Part shown: positions 13,781-24,587 of the stretch, piece after piece
Numbering within the stretch: the stretch's first letter is position 1
Layout of the letters: each line of letters opens with the position of its first letter
From: Turritopsis dohrnii
Taxonomy: Eukaryota; Cnidaria; Hydrozoa; Anthoathecata; Oceaniidae
Reading direction: 5' to 3'
NCBI GenBank assembly: GCA_027922465.2
Contig: BQMF02000139.1
Coordinates: 620,001-684,000, forward strand
DNA length: 64,000 bases
Translations under genes and position numbers: made by a program
The notes under the pieces: model-generated
What the model saw: only the letters and a program-made list of their open reading frames with translations
The model's database searches: none
Told to the model about the DNA's origin: nothing

Positions 13781-15005
13781 CAGGGTTGCCAGCGGACCCC
13801 TGAAAAACCTGGAAAAGCCTGGAATGTCAGTATGTGACCTGGGAAACCTGGAAAATTATCTTTTGACCTGGAACTTTCCTTTTAAATCAAAATCGGAAAA
13901 TATTAATATGTCAATAATACAAAAAGATAATACATCATATCTTTTGATTAATTCACTCTGTAGGTAATTTCATCACCATTACAAGTCTCATTATTGTTAA
14001 TATGTTAGATCCAGAATGATATAGATTTGTTTAAGGGTATTATAAGTACCCAATAGTTTCTCGATTTCTAGGATGAATGTTTGCTTTGAGACTGATCTTG
14101 TATACTAATTGCTTTGCATTAAAGTTATACCATACCATACACAGGAAATGATTTTCGTATTTTAGAGTTTATCGCAACCCCGTTCCCAGGGCTTCTTGTC
14201 TTTTTGATATACGGACGGCGGCCGTATATCAAGAAGCCCGTGCAAGAAGCCCTGGGAACGAGGTTGAGTTTATCGGTTTTAGAAATGAATAGGTAAAAGC
14301 TTCCCAATTTCTAGAAGAAATGTTTACCTTGAGAGATGGTAATGATTCTTATTTCTTAGAATAACTATAAAAGTTAGTACAAAGTGAGTAAAAGGAAGCA
14401 TTCTTTGTCAACGTTCAAAGAAATTTGACTTTTGATTTTGCCCTTGATTTTATTTCTAGTGAAAATCAAGTCTTTTCACAGCTACATGTACACTGTAATC
14501 AATTTTTATTCACATTTCTTGTGTTTTGTTAACCCTTTATTGACCAAAGCTTTATAAAGAAATTCGCAATCAGTGGACAGGCACTTCCAAAAAGTTTCAA
14601 TTACATATACTTAAACACATTTTGCCTTTTTCATGTTTCATGTTTGTTTCCGTTATTGTTTTTCAATTAGTTACTCTTATTATTGGAATTGCTGTAGTTT
14701 TTAATCCTATTGGTTTATAATTTATATATTTATAGTATACAGCCAAAGATCTAATATATAAATAAAAAATTAATTCGAGGATCTACCTCATTCTTTGTAC
14801 AAATAACAGCTTTAAGAGAAATTTCATTGAAGAGAAATAAAGTGCTCGAGGGGAGGCTGTAGTAGGATTGTCCACCGTTTATATTATCATCAAGTTTTAA
14901 AATGTATCAATATGACCTGGAAACAATGCCTAAAAACCTGGAAAAAGGGCAAAAATTGACCTGGAAAACCTGAATTTAGGTGATAAAATTTTACTGGCAA
15001 CCCTG
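13781..15005. mobile_element. Non-autonomous TIR element, hAT-like (CAGGGTTGCCAG ends)
   Basis: Starts with CAGGGTTGCCAG and ends with its exact reverse complement CTGGCAACCCTG, 1225 bp apart. CCTGGAAAA-type subterminal repeats lie inside both ends. CAGGGTTGCCAG resembles hAT-superfamily termini, but no clear 8-bp target duplication is seen, so the class is tentative. No transposase frame. A separate 92-bp MITE (14175-14266) has inserted into it. Confidence 0.7.
14175..14266. mobile_element. Foldback MITE copy A, 9-bp TSD (Mutator-like)
   Basis: Near-perfect palindrome: CAACCCCGTTCCCAGGGCTT at the left, its complement AAGCCCTGGGAACGAGGTTG at the right, GATATACGGACGG in the middle. It is flanked on both sides by AGTTTATCG (14166-14174 and 14267-14275), a perfect 9-bp target duplication. 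A 9-bp duplication is typical of Mutator-like elements. Confidence 0.85.
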
Positions 15006-15059
15006 TTATAAAAAAAAAAAAACATGTAAGTTATTTTATTTGGAAAATTGTTTTTGTAT

Positions 15060-15229
15060 GCGTGTCCGTTTTAGAGAAATTTTTTATAGGCCAAAAGTTC
15101 ATTTGGGACCTGAAAAAAGTGTCCGCTTTATAGAGACTTTTTCATAAGAGTTTGACTGTAAATCTGTCCGTTCCTATATAAACTGTCCGTCTTTTAAAGA
15201 GGTGTCCGCTTTATAGAGATTCCACTGTA
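15060..15229. repeat. Pogo/Tigger-like element end fragment
   Basis: Repeats of GTCCGYTTTATAGAG end in GATTCCACTG followed by TA at 15230, the mirror image of the CAGTGGAACCTC end of the full element at 25998. No matching left end, so this looks like a decayed fragment. Confidence 0.5.
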
Positions 15230-15584
15230 GTATTTACTAATTCACAGAAATTATTCTAAAAACTATAAAAAGACTTCATAAACAACTTCGTGAGTTCTAT
15301 CATCCCTTGAAATACCATCAGGGACGCCCACTAAGATTATTCTTTTTCAGGTTCACCCAGCAGTAGCGAGGTTTGAACTTTCTCGAAGAAAAAGAAAGAA
15401 CAACGTCAGGCATTCAAAATGAAATTAATAAAGTTCCTTTATAAAACGTAGATTTTTGCATTGTATTTTCAGGAATATTGAATTTCACCAAAAAATGGTC
15501 GCACCTTTGTTTGTTCCCCTCACTCGCTCAAATCGTGACCTTTCCAACCTCGAAACCCAGGGTCTCTTGTGCCTTTTCAATATA

Positions 15585-16457
15585 CCTTATCGTACAAAAC
15601 TTAGTCGGACAAACTTTTAGTCACCTCCAAATATTTTAGTCACTTTTGTCCGACTAATAATATTGTCCGACTAAAATTTTGGTCCTTTTCTAAGATTTCA
15701 TAACTTACTTAATTTTCGATAGGGATTATGAAAAAGCGTGTGGGAGTGCGCCGATATTACTCTAAGTTCTAGATATGTATAGGAAAACGAGGGGAAAGGC
15801 ATATTTAATAAAAACGGTTTTGTCGACGTGAAAATCATATGTCCAACAAAATCATCATACCACGACGGTACAATTTTGCCGTCGGAAAAAAATCCTAATT
15901 AAAAGGGTTGTAGTATAATTTTATTTTTCAATTTCAATGTCATATTCCTGATCAGTATAAAAATCTATTTTGGTTCCTGCATTGGCTTCAGGCGTTTCTT
16001 CCATTATGGCTGTCTTCTTCATTTTCTTTTGAACTACCTCGCTATCACTTTCATCGGAAGTTTCTGTTATTACCAGTGCTTTTCTCTTTTCCTGTGGATT
16101 CCTTCCTGGAATAATCGAGGCTATTAAAAAGGTCCAATCTGTTTACGAAAGGGTCGAGAGTAAACAATGGACATCATGAAGACGAGCGTTAATATTATTT
16201 ATCAAAACACTTTACCACTTTAGAAATTGTTTATTTATGACTAAGTCATGTAAAAATATTGTATTCGTTGGTGTGAAAAATCATAAAGAAATTTTAAATA
16301 TTTAAAATATTGTAATTAAACTGATAAGAAGAAAAATTCTGAAAAAAATGATTTGGACCAAATATTTAGAGTCGGACAAAATTATTAGTCGGACAAAATT
16401 TTAGTCACTTCCAAAGAATTTAGTCACTTTTGTCCGACTAAGTTTTGTCCGATAAGG
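15585..16457. mobile_element. Nested TA-flanked TIR element (Tc1/mariner-like)
   Basis: Inverted ends CCTTATCGTACAAAACTTAG (left) and CTAAGTTTTGTCCGATAAGG (right), differing at one position in the first 20, with TA on both sides (15583-15584 and 16458-16459). The subterminal parts repeat TTAGTCACTTTTGTCCGACT in both orientations. Ends plus TA duplication fit the Tc1/mariner/pogo group. It has jumped into the middle of a foldback MITE. Confidence 0.8.
15917..16145 (-). pseudogene. Terminal exon remnant inside the nested element
   Basis: On the minus strand an open frame runs from an AG acceptor-like site near 16145 to a TAA at about 15917, roughly 70 codons. The peptide includes PGRNPQEKRKALVITETSDE, is rich in Lys, Glu and Ser, and ends DFYTDQEYDIEIEK. 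It lies wholly within the TA-flanked element, so it may be the acidic tail of that element's transposase. No catalytic motif is present and I cannot identify it further. Confidence 0.45.
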
Positions 16458-16530
16458 TACGGGATAGCGGCAAAGAAGCCATCGTATATCAAAAAGGCAA
16501 GAGACCCTGTGTTCGAGGTTGTGACCTTTC

Positions 16531-17437
16531 CTCACCTTCACTTTTTCTTTTGATTTTTCCCAACTAATAAGAACAGAATTATCTGTGATGAGTGCCAAGT
16601 AAAGAAATGAAAAGAAAAATTGAGTAATAATTGAATATAATAATACCGAATAACCTTCAGTTTATTACGATGCCAAATTGCTGTGCTTTTAAAGAACGGC
16701 ACTATCAAAGCATATGTTTCCTAAAAACTCAACAAGCAATAACTTTATATTTAAAAATAAATATATATGTATCTGAAAAATGTAGTTAGGGCTGGTCTCG
16801 ATTGTGTACGCACTGAGAAGAGACGGAGGTAAGAAAAATCACAAAGGCTTGAGAGGGTGAGGGAGAAGAGTGATATATGAAAATGGTAGTGGAGGTATGT
16901 GGAGCTCCTTGCAAGAGCAGGGCCTTGATGAATGTAATGATCTACACAGTTTCATCCTTTTTGTTCTTCATGAGTGTACGTCCTCTGTTGTACGAAAAAT
17001 TTGTAGAGCATTCATCGCAACTTATAAATAGCAATAAATGCATTCAATAGTGTTCGCAACCATAACAAAAAAGTGTTTGAGGAGGCGCCGGCTTTTCCTG
17101 GCCTGCGCTGCGCGCTCTCTCTCTTCTATGACTCTGAGGCTGCTGAAGGTGTTCGCTCTCATTTATAGTATGTTCACCACATTCATGGCCAAATCGTTAG
17201 TTTCAGCCTGATAAGCTTTTTCATTAGCACGTAAATAAAAAAATATATATAACATAAAAATACGACCATCCATAGTATATGTTTTAAAACGGGGTTGAAC
17301 ATATGATTCTATAGAAAAGCTGAACAAAGATTATTTTTTCCGTAATTGCTACATTGTGTCCTTTAAAAAACCTTGTTCTTTTGAAATAAGTGTTACATTG
17401 AATGTATTATTTTTACACGACCTTCTATACCAAATAA

Positions 17438-17468
<31 letters not shown>

Positions 17469-17584
17469 TTCACATTTCAACGAAAGCATGTTCTTGTAAT
17501 TTCAGAAGAAGAATAATAATAGTAAGAAGAAGAGAGTCACAGTACTGACAAATAATGGCCAGTAACTGCAATAATGAATCTTAT
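16531..17584. other. Intergenic, no gene recognised
   Basis: AT-rich, with an open stretch of about 55 codons at 16866-17032 (+) of unknown origin and an (AAT)n microsatellite at 17439-17468. The open stretch has no start, no recognisable domain and no partner exon. Confidence 0.4.
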
Positions 17585-17920
17585 ATATAATAGTGAGTGT
17601 GCATCCGGCACTTTTATTTTAGAGAGTGATGAATTTTGTTGAATTTTATGGTCAAAATCTTCTTAATCGTGGTCATATTCTTTGTGAGGCCATTGGCTTT
17701 TTTACGATTATTATATATTAGCATGTTTTTTTTATCGTCACAATTAGGTGATTCAAATTTTCGTCACAGGGTTTTGCACACCTTTATTATTTTGTCACCT
17801 TTTTTCGACACAGAATTTGCATACATCATTTTCAAAGTTAGATGTGGCAAAAAATGTTACCTGGGTTATTATACTAGTACTCTATATATTTTTAGCACAG
17901 CTGGCACCCAAAAATCATCA
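17585..17920 (+). repeat. Dispersed repeat, copy 1
   Basis: Shares long stretches with the reverse complement of 38340-38695, for example TTTTCGACACAG followed by TTTGCA and then TTTTCAAAGTTAGATGTGG. Open frames here (17636-17953) are not conserved between the copies, so I treat it as non-coding repeat DNA of unknown class. Confidence 0.7.
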
Positions 17921-17966
17921 TGCATACTTACTTACTTGATTTACTTGATATAGTTTCTGTGAATCT

Positions 17967-19751
17967 TCACGCATCCAACTCGTTGAGTCCAATGCAGGTC
18001 TTCATATCTGGAAGGCTGTTTGAGTCAGCTTGCCTGAACTGGACATACCCTGGAATAAGAGGATGGTCAGCCACAGTACCCAGATATTTATCAAGTTTTG
18101 TTTTGAAGACATTCTTAGCACAATTGGTACAATTCCTTAGTTCCCTGGGAAGCCCATTGAAGAGTTTTGGACCACGAAAAGCAAAGCTGCTAGTGATCAG
18201 ATTTCTGTAGGGCCCAAGCTTATGTACTCTGGTAGAACAGTTTTTACCAAGTCTCTGGTGTGTATAGTAGTTTATACCACCAACCAACTGTCCACCCTCA
18301 GTGTGTTGAAAGTTGGCACCAAACCTTCTAGAATTGACCAGATGTAGATAACTTGGTAGGGTTCTCTTCTTCTTTCCAGGCTGTAGAGCTTTAGACATTT
18401 CAATTGCTGCCAGTAAAATAGATTTTGCATGCTCTTGATTTTTCTGACAAAAGCACGCTGGACTATCTCAATCTTTTGTATATCTGATCTTCTTGTTGGT
18501 GACCATAATTGGGAGCAACAATCAAGATCCGGAATAACGAGCACCTTCCAAAGAGTTAACATCACATTCTTTTCTCATGCGCAGAATCCACGCACTGAGA
18601 TCAGAGCATTTCTTTACTACAGCATTTATATGTTCCTCAAATTTGGCATCATCTGTGATGATCACCCCCAAATCTTTGACATGTTTGGGGGTTTTGATAA
18701 TGGTGTTGTTGTCTGCAAAATAGATGGAATTTTCTTTAAGTTTAGCATCTTTACCATATGACAACTGTTCAAACTTTTCACCATTTAGATTCATGTTGTT
18801 ATCAGTTGTCCAGGCATAGACCTTGTTAAGATCATGTTGGAGTTGGAAATTGTCCATTACAGTTTTGATGGACTTTAGCAGCCTAGTATCGTCTGCAAAA
18901 CAGGAGAGGATTGCAAATTTAACTTTCTCATCAATATCTGCGATCATTATGATAAACAAAAGAGGTCCTAGGACTGACCCCTGAGGCACGCTAGATTTAA
19001 CTTCCGTTGGATCAGAAAGGTGACTGTTGACTGACACATGTTGAGTTCTTTTGGTGAGAAACGATTTGATCCAACTTAACAGTTTACCATTGGTCCCAAG
19101 GTTTTTAAGTTTCCTCAGCAGGATGGTGTGGTCGACCTTATCAAAGGCCTTGCTGAAGTCCAGGTAAATTGTATCAACATTGTAGCCATCTTCCAATAGG
19201 GAAGTGTCCATGTGGGAAAGTAACTGGCTCAAACAGGACCTACCTGCTCTGAAACCATGCTGACTGGTTGTTATTTTCTTCAAGGTGGTCTATTAATTTC
19301 CTCCTCACACAATCTTTTCAAAAAGTTTTATCACATGCGACGTTAGCGAAACTGGACGGTAGTTCGCTGGATCTCCTTGATCGCCTTTTTTGAATATTGG
19401 CGAAATGATGCTTGTTTTGAGAATCTCTGGAGTTGTTTCTTCATCCAGAAATTTTCTTTGCAACAGGTAAATGGGTCTCGAGATGGTGAACTTGCATTCT
19501 TTAAGAAACACAGCAGGCACACCATCAGGCCCAGCAGCTGAATTGTGCTTCAGAGTATCAATTTCTTTCTCAGCATCGTCAATTGAGAAATCAAAGTCTG
19601 AAATATTTGAAATATTTGGCTTATCTCTCATTTGTTTATATTCATCGAGGGGGTCACTGAAGACTGCTTTGTATTGCATCTGCAATAACTCCGCCATTTC
19701 TTTATTGTCATTTGTTAGTTTGTTGGTCTTTGGGTTGAGCAGTGGGCCCAC
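17967..19751 (-). pseudogene. LINE ORF2: reverse transcriptase and C-terminal part, frameshifted
   Basis: Three overlapping reading frames (19751-19305, 19283-18522, 18565-17967) carry the RT motifs in order: NYRPVSLTSH, HGFRAGRSC, DTIYLDFSKAFDKVDH, PQGSVLGPLLF and the catalytic CFADDT box. The conserved C-terminal FRGPKLFNGLPRELRNC block follows. At least two frameshifts separate them. Normal role: target-primed reverse transcription of the element's own RNA. Confidence 0.85.
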
Positions 19752-20103
19752 TTTTGCTTTAACCTTTGAGAATTTTTCGCATAGGAAAACAAATATTTTG
19801 GATTGATTTTTATTGCTTCAATAGCCTTCATCTCTGAGCAATTTCGTTCATCACGGTAGGATCCTTGAAGCTTCTTTTCAGTGATAAAAAGTTTCTGCTT
19901 GATTTTTTCTTTTTGCTTGTTGGAATTTGTAATTTTTTTTTGTGAGTTTCTTCCTGTTACGCATCAAAATCTTTCTGTCACGTGGAATTTGGTTTGGTTT
20001 TGTTCTTCTTTTTTCGTGATGGAACATAGTCTTTTAGTAGGTTGTCACATATTGAAATGAATTTTTTATAAGACTCGTCAGAACTTAAGTTTTGAAATTG
20101 AGA

Positions 20104-21068
20104 TTACCAGTCAATGTTGTTAAATGATTCATTGACAAGGGACCAGTTTATTTTTCCATAAAAATTGTATTTGTCGAAGATGCTGTTTTCTTGTTTGTCA
20201 TCATTGTATATTGAGCTGGTAGGTCCATACAGATGACAATTAACATACACAATAAAATGGTCTGAAAAAGTTGTTGGAACGGGTGTTGAACTGTGTATTA
20301 GGGGTGAATTGTTGGTAAGAAGAAGGTCCAACACATTTCCCTTTTTGTGAGTGGGTTCATATAGCATTTGGCTGAGTTGAAGATTAGTCATAAAGTCATT
20401 GATAGTGTTGTCCATAGTAGTAGTTGCTTTGTCGCAATTTCCTGCTAACTTTACAAGTATTGGCAAGTTGAAGTCTCCACAAATAAAAACATCTTGGAGT
20501 GCTACCATCAATCCTATCAATTGAGGATTGTATTTTTGTCAACATTTCGACAAACTTAATGTTTGTTGATGGGTGTATGGGATTGTGTGGCTGGCGGTAA
20601 ACTGCTCCAATTATTATGTTGTCTAATTTAGAGTACAGCACCAAAGCCTCATTTACACCATTTGAGAAGTTCAGTAAAATCTTGAAATTTAAAGCAATGT
20701 CTTCGCGTAAGTATACAGCAACTCCACTACTCAATCTTCCACGATTATAGTGTATGCGATCACGATCCCCACGAAACAATTTATATCCTCCAATCTTTAA
20801 TTCAGCATCAGTGTGCTTTCTAAGCCAAGTCTCCGTTTTCGTGTAGGATATCAGTTATAAAAGGAAGTGACGAGTCAACTGCCATTGGTTGAAGTCCCTG
20901 TATATTAAGAAATTCAAATTTGTTCATAGATGATGACTTGGAATGAGCATCTGTTGGTTGATGTGATGATTGATGTGATGTAGATGCGGAGGGAAAGTTG
21001 ATATTTGTGGTTGCTGTTGTTGCAGCTGGTTTGGGTTTAGCTGTGGAATGTTGGCTTTTAACATCCAT
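20104..21068 (-). pseudogene. LINE ORF2: apurinic-type endonuclease, frameshifted
   Basis: Frames 21068-20820, 20779-20396 and 20520-20104 give an exonuclease/endonuclease/phosphatase fold: FEFLNIQGL, GVAVYLRED, AVYRQPHNP, the FICGDFNLP metal-binding motif and the terminal SDHF motif. In a live element this nicks the target DNA. Frameshifts near 20800 and 20500 break it. Confidence 0.8.
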
Positions 21069-21069
21069 G

Positions 21070-22200
21070 GTATTCTTTCCTCCAGCATTGACAATATCTC
21101 CTTCTTGAAGTTGTGAACCATCTCTAAAAAATCCTTGCCTGTATCTTGTTGATGGTTATTAACACTTTTAGCAGGCTTCTCCTTGTTCATTGTATTTTCG
21201 TTTGGTTGTTTTCTTTTTGTTCCCTTGACATGAACAAATTTACATGATTTGTTGCAGCAAGTACCATTCCTTATAGATGACCCACACAGATGGTAGTTGT
21301 TACACTTTGTTCCATTATTGCAACCCCTGGGACTTCTTGTGCCATGCTTTAACAGCTTTGAGCATGGCTTAGGGTGGTGATAGGGGCAATCCTTGCCTCT
21401 AAGTCCAACCTTGCATGTGCCTTTTTTGTAATGGCGACATAACTTTTCCTTTAGTTTGAATCCTTGTTGTTGATTTGGTGCGAATCAATTGGCTTGCTGT
21501 TTATGACATCTCTTTCTGCTTTTAATTTTATGAACTCTGTTCGATGATTTCTTCCACCTTTATTTTTGTAGGTGTTTTCGATGCGAATTCCATTTTCACG
21601 TAGGGCCTTCAATTCCCATGCATTCTTGAGAGCTTCCTGCCTGATATCTCCATTATGTGTCCCAATCACAATCAGGTCCCTGACCGCTATGAACTCTGCT
21701 TCACAATTTTTGGACTTGCATTTGAATTTACAGTGCTTAGCGTCTTGTTCCACTCGAATTGCAAAGGATGCAAACGACTCATCTGTCTCTTGCCTCAGTG
21801 CCCGCAACTGAAAATTCTTCAGCGTAAGGAGCATAGTATTACTGCATTTTCATGACGAAAGTTTCCCATGCCTCTTTCTTTCTTGCTTCTTGATTGGGCT
21901 CTGCAATCTCCCACTCTGAATACAATCGTATTGTGTTGTACATTCCAAGTAGCTTGGCCATCTTGTCTTTGGCTTTAATGTCATCTCTAATCTCGTCGTA
22001 GTCTTTGATTGTTGGCTTTTTGTCATTTACAATTTTCCAGCATTCCAGTGCGCTCTCCATAGCCACCTTTGAGGGTTCTGGATAACAGCTTCATAGCGCA
22101 GCTCAAATGCCCTCAGGAACTCATTAAAGGCTTTAAGGGTGTTTCTGGATGTTTATCTGGGTCAAAACATAGCACATCTGCTTGTGTGGTTGTAACCTTG
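21070..22200 (-). pseudogene. LINE ORF1 (gag-like, Cys-rich fingers), frameshifted
   Basis: Pieces at about 22170-22070, 22066-21839, 21834-21451, 21450-21190 and 21190-20924 read as a gag-like protein. A helical N-terminal part (SALECWKIVNDKKP) comes first, then LRALRQETDESFASF followed by a Cys cluster, then CCCH-like fingers (CRHYKKGTCKVGLRGKDCPY) and a Gln-rich tail. At least three frameshifts or stops. Presumed role: RNA binding in the retrotransposon particle. Confidence 0.7.
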
Positions 22201-22235
22201 GTTATCTTGAACCCCATCGAAATACAAGTTAGTTA

Positions 22236-22295
22236 CAGGTTAGCCCTGGACAGAGTAGATAAGGCTATTTACCTACTCTGTCCAGGGCTAACCTG
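22236..22295. repeat. Perfect 23-bp inverted repeat (hairpin)
   Basis: CAGGTTAGCCCTGGACAGAG begins a 23-nt arm that is exactly mirrored at 22273-22295, with a 14-base loop. It sits at the 5' edge of the LINE. A related ...CTAACCTG... sequence recurs near 22415. Confidence 0.75.
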
Positions 22296-22559
22296 CTAAT
22301 TACTTCAGTGTGCTAGACTGATGGATCTTCAGGAGGGTATGTTCTTGCCAACCACGCACAGCTTTCACAGTGATCCGCAAAGAAAAAATAGAAAAAGATA
22401 ACGTATGGGTCCAGGTCTAACCTGGTATGATAAGTGCTTCAGTACAAATACTGATCTTCTATAACTTGTTCTCCAGCAGAAAGTAAATGCCAAGATTCCA
22501 AACCAACTGCTGTGTGTCTTATCACTTAGATGTTCCTCCTTGTTGCCAATTGTAAAGTG

Positions 22560-23125
22560 TCTTGGTGTATCTTACACTACATAATATTTAGAGCCCGATG
22601 TAAAAACAAACATACAATACTTAATACCTACCATGCTCTATTTTCTTCTCATACTAAATATGCTTGTCAAGTGTGGGGTCAAGACTTACCAAACAACATC
22701 GAATTATCAAACTTCAAAAAACTACTCTTTGCCTGAATCTCTTTTTTTCATTTCATTTTCATCCTTCACTCCACCCGCCTCCTTTGATCAGAACATCCAT
22801 ACTGCTGTCCGTAAGTGATAGCAGTGTCTGTGTATTTGAAAGTTATATCTCGCATTTTCACTCCCTATATTTTTCAGCAATGTAAGCAGCAGATGATCGA
22901 GATTTATTTCTTGTTAATTTTAATTACAGCTCCTGTATATTAAAAAAAACAGAATTTTTCTGCTGAACTTGTATATTTTTGTCAGTAGTTGTATAGATTA
23001 TATATACTGATCTATTTCTACCTTGGTGGCCATCACTCAATTATCTGTTGCTATTTGGTGGTCTCCAATAATCATACTGATAGTATTGTACTATAGTTTT
23101 CTGAATAAATCAAAACAATCAATCA
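22560..23125 (+). mobile_element. LINE 3' remnant
   Basis: The frame at about 22600-22735 includes YHALFSSHTKYACQVWGQ, the block that follows the RT domain in CR1/L2-type LINEs (compare YSLFHSHLSYGAQIWGQ in the LINE at 49293). It is followed by 3'-UTR-like sequence ending GAATAAATCAAAACAATC. The rest of the element is missing. Confidence 0.6.
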
Positions 23126-23698
23126 CACATGGCGTCATCATGTATACATAAAAGTTAATGCATACACACATGCAAAAGAAAAAGGATCGTGTATTTGCAG
23201 ACTGGAAAGTAGCAGAAGAGAAAAGTTTTATTGTTGCAGGAAGTTACTATGCATTTTAGTTAGTGGCTTAGCTTCATTACCGTTGACTTTCCATGTTGGC
23301 TATCCTTGACTTTTTTAGCAACTACAATGACATGTTGACTTCTATTTATGAAATAACTATAACTGCATTCAAATTTTTTATCATTTTCAAAACTTCATAT
23401 GACACAAAGTCCAAAGTTTTTTTTGAATGCTAAGTTGAAAACAATTTCTCCAGCTTCCTCAGTAGAATTGAAATTTAGAAATTATCTGATTTGACTGTAT
23501 TCACCGCACTAGGTTATCATAAAATCACCTAATATTTTAACTTATATGATAAAAGTCTAATTTCAGAAAAAAAAAGATTTATATTGACTTATATGTGCTT
23601 TATGAAATCTTTGTTGATGATTTTGTACAAATGTTGACATGCCTCTATTTAGAATGGTAATAAGTTTTATGAGTAAATTTCATGTTTTCTGTTTTTAG
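23126..23698. other. Intergenic region upstream of mitochondrial bL21
   Basis: AT-rich with no coding signal. It ends in a polypyrimidine-rich tract, TTTTCTGTTTTTAG, directly against the ATG of the next gene. That is either the 3' end of a 5'-UTR intron or a trans-splice acceptor. Confidence 0.5.
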
Positions 23699-24262
23699 AT
23701 GCTCTTAAATAGATGTTTCTTTCATTCAATGAAAATTAACACCAACATAGCACTGCATGTTTTAAATAGATCCTTGCCTGTAATACCGAATTTTCTTCAT
23801 CATGTAAAATCGAATCAGTTTTCGAGTATTGCGTTGGAACAACAAACCTCTGATGAAAAAAACAAATTATTAGATGTCCTAATGAAAATACACAAAGAAT
23901 CTTTGGAAGATATAAAGAAGCAGAAAGTCTTTGCCGTTGTACACATTGCTGGCTCTCAATTTAAGGTTGCTCATAATGACATTGTTGTAATTAACAAGAA
24001 AATCGAAGCCAACTGTGGGGACAATATTAAGCTTGAAAAAATATTAGCAGTTGGCGGTCACAACTTCACACTTTTGGGGCAACCAATATTGAAACGTGAT
24101 ATGGTAAATATCGAAGCTGTTGTCATGGAGAAAAGCAAAGGTGAAAAGAAGATTGCTTTCAAGAAGAAACGAAGAAAGGGGTATAAACGATGGAAGGGTC
24201 ATAGACAGGACTTGTCTGTATTGAAAATTAAGAAGATTGAATTTGATACTTCACTGTTGTAA
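23699..24262 (+). CDS. mrpl21: Mitochondrial ribosomal protein bL21m
   Basis: A 187-residue intronless frame. The N-terminal 60 residues are basic, hydroxylated and poor in acidic residues, as expected for a mitochondrial targeting peptide. The L21 domain follows (FAVVHIAGSQFKVAHNDIVV, then GDNIKLEKILAVGG and NFTLLGQPIL). The Lys/Arg-rich tail KKRRKGYKRWKGHRQ matches the L21 rRNA-binding end. It is a component of the large subunit of the mitochondrial ribosome. The ATG at 23699 touches a TTTTTAG acceptor; an alternative ATG lies at 23729. lrrc57 begins about 325 bp downstream on the same strand. Confidence 0.93.
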   Translation: MLLNRCFFHSMKINTNIALHVLNRSLPVIPNFLHHVKSNQFSSIALEQQTSDEKNKLLDVLMKIHKESLEDIKKQKVFAVVHIAGSQFKVAHNDIVVINKKIEANCGDNIKLEKILAVGGHNFTLLGQPILKRDMVNIEAVVMEKSKGEKKIAFKKKRRKGYKRWKGHRQDLSVLKIKKIEFDTSLL

Positions 24263-24587
24263 AAATTGCCTTATTTCTTTCTAAAGTTTGTCCCACCATA
24301 CCAAATTTTTTATTCTGATGAATTAAGTGTAATTGCTCGTTGTAAGTGTTTCTTGGGTATGTAGACCTGACTTGCTCAAATAATTTTTTTATGTCCACTG
24401 AACAGAACAAAATGACGATTAGTTGCCTGCTACTAAGGAATAGTTTTGTTATGAGTATAAGGAATTAATTTTTTTGTACATTGAAATCTGGTTTTATTTT
24501 TATTTTTTTATTTATTTTTTAGTTGCTTTATATATATAGTACTTTGGCATGATTCAATACGTAAGAAACTTTTAAACTGAACAGAAC

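Larger units (their letters stand above)
15545..16521. mobile_element. Foldback MITE copy D, 9-bp TSD, split by a nested element
   Basis: The left arm begins CAACCTCGAAACCCAGGG and the right arm ends GACCCTGTGTTCGAGGTTG, as in copies A and B. Both sides carry TGACCTTTC (15536-15544 and 16522-16530), an exact 9-bp target duplication. The arms are separated by a TA-flanked element at 15585-16457. Without it, this copy would be about the same size as A and B. Confidence 0.85.
17922..22200 (-). mobile_element. Degraded non-LTR retrotransposon (CR1/Jockey-like LINE)
   Basis: A near full-length LINE on the minus strand: gag-like ORF1 at the high-coordinate end, then AP-endonuclease, then reverse transcriptase, then a short (ATCAAGTAAGTA)-type repeated tail at 17922-17945, a tail style seen in CR1-like elements. 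Several frameshifts and stops break both ORFs, so it is dead. It lies directly beside the dispersed repeat at 17585. Confidence 0.85.

Noticed and set aside
17636..17953. Plus-strand 105-codon membrane-like frame
   Set aside because: Lies in a dispersed repeat. The inverted copy at 38.5 kb does not keep the frame.
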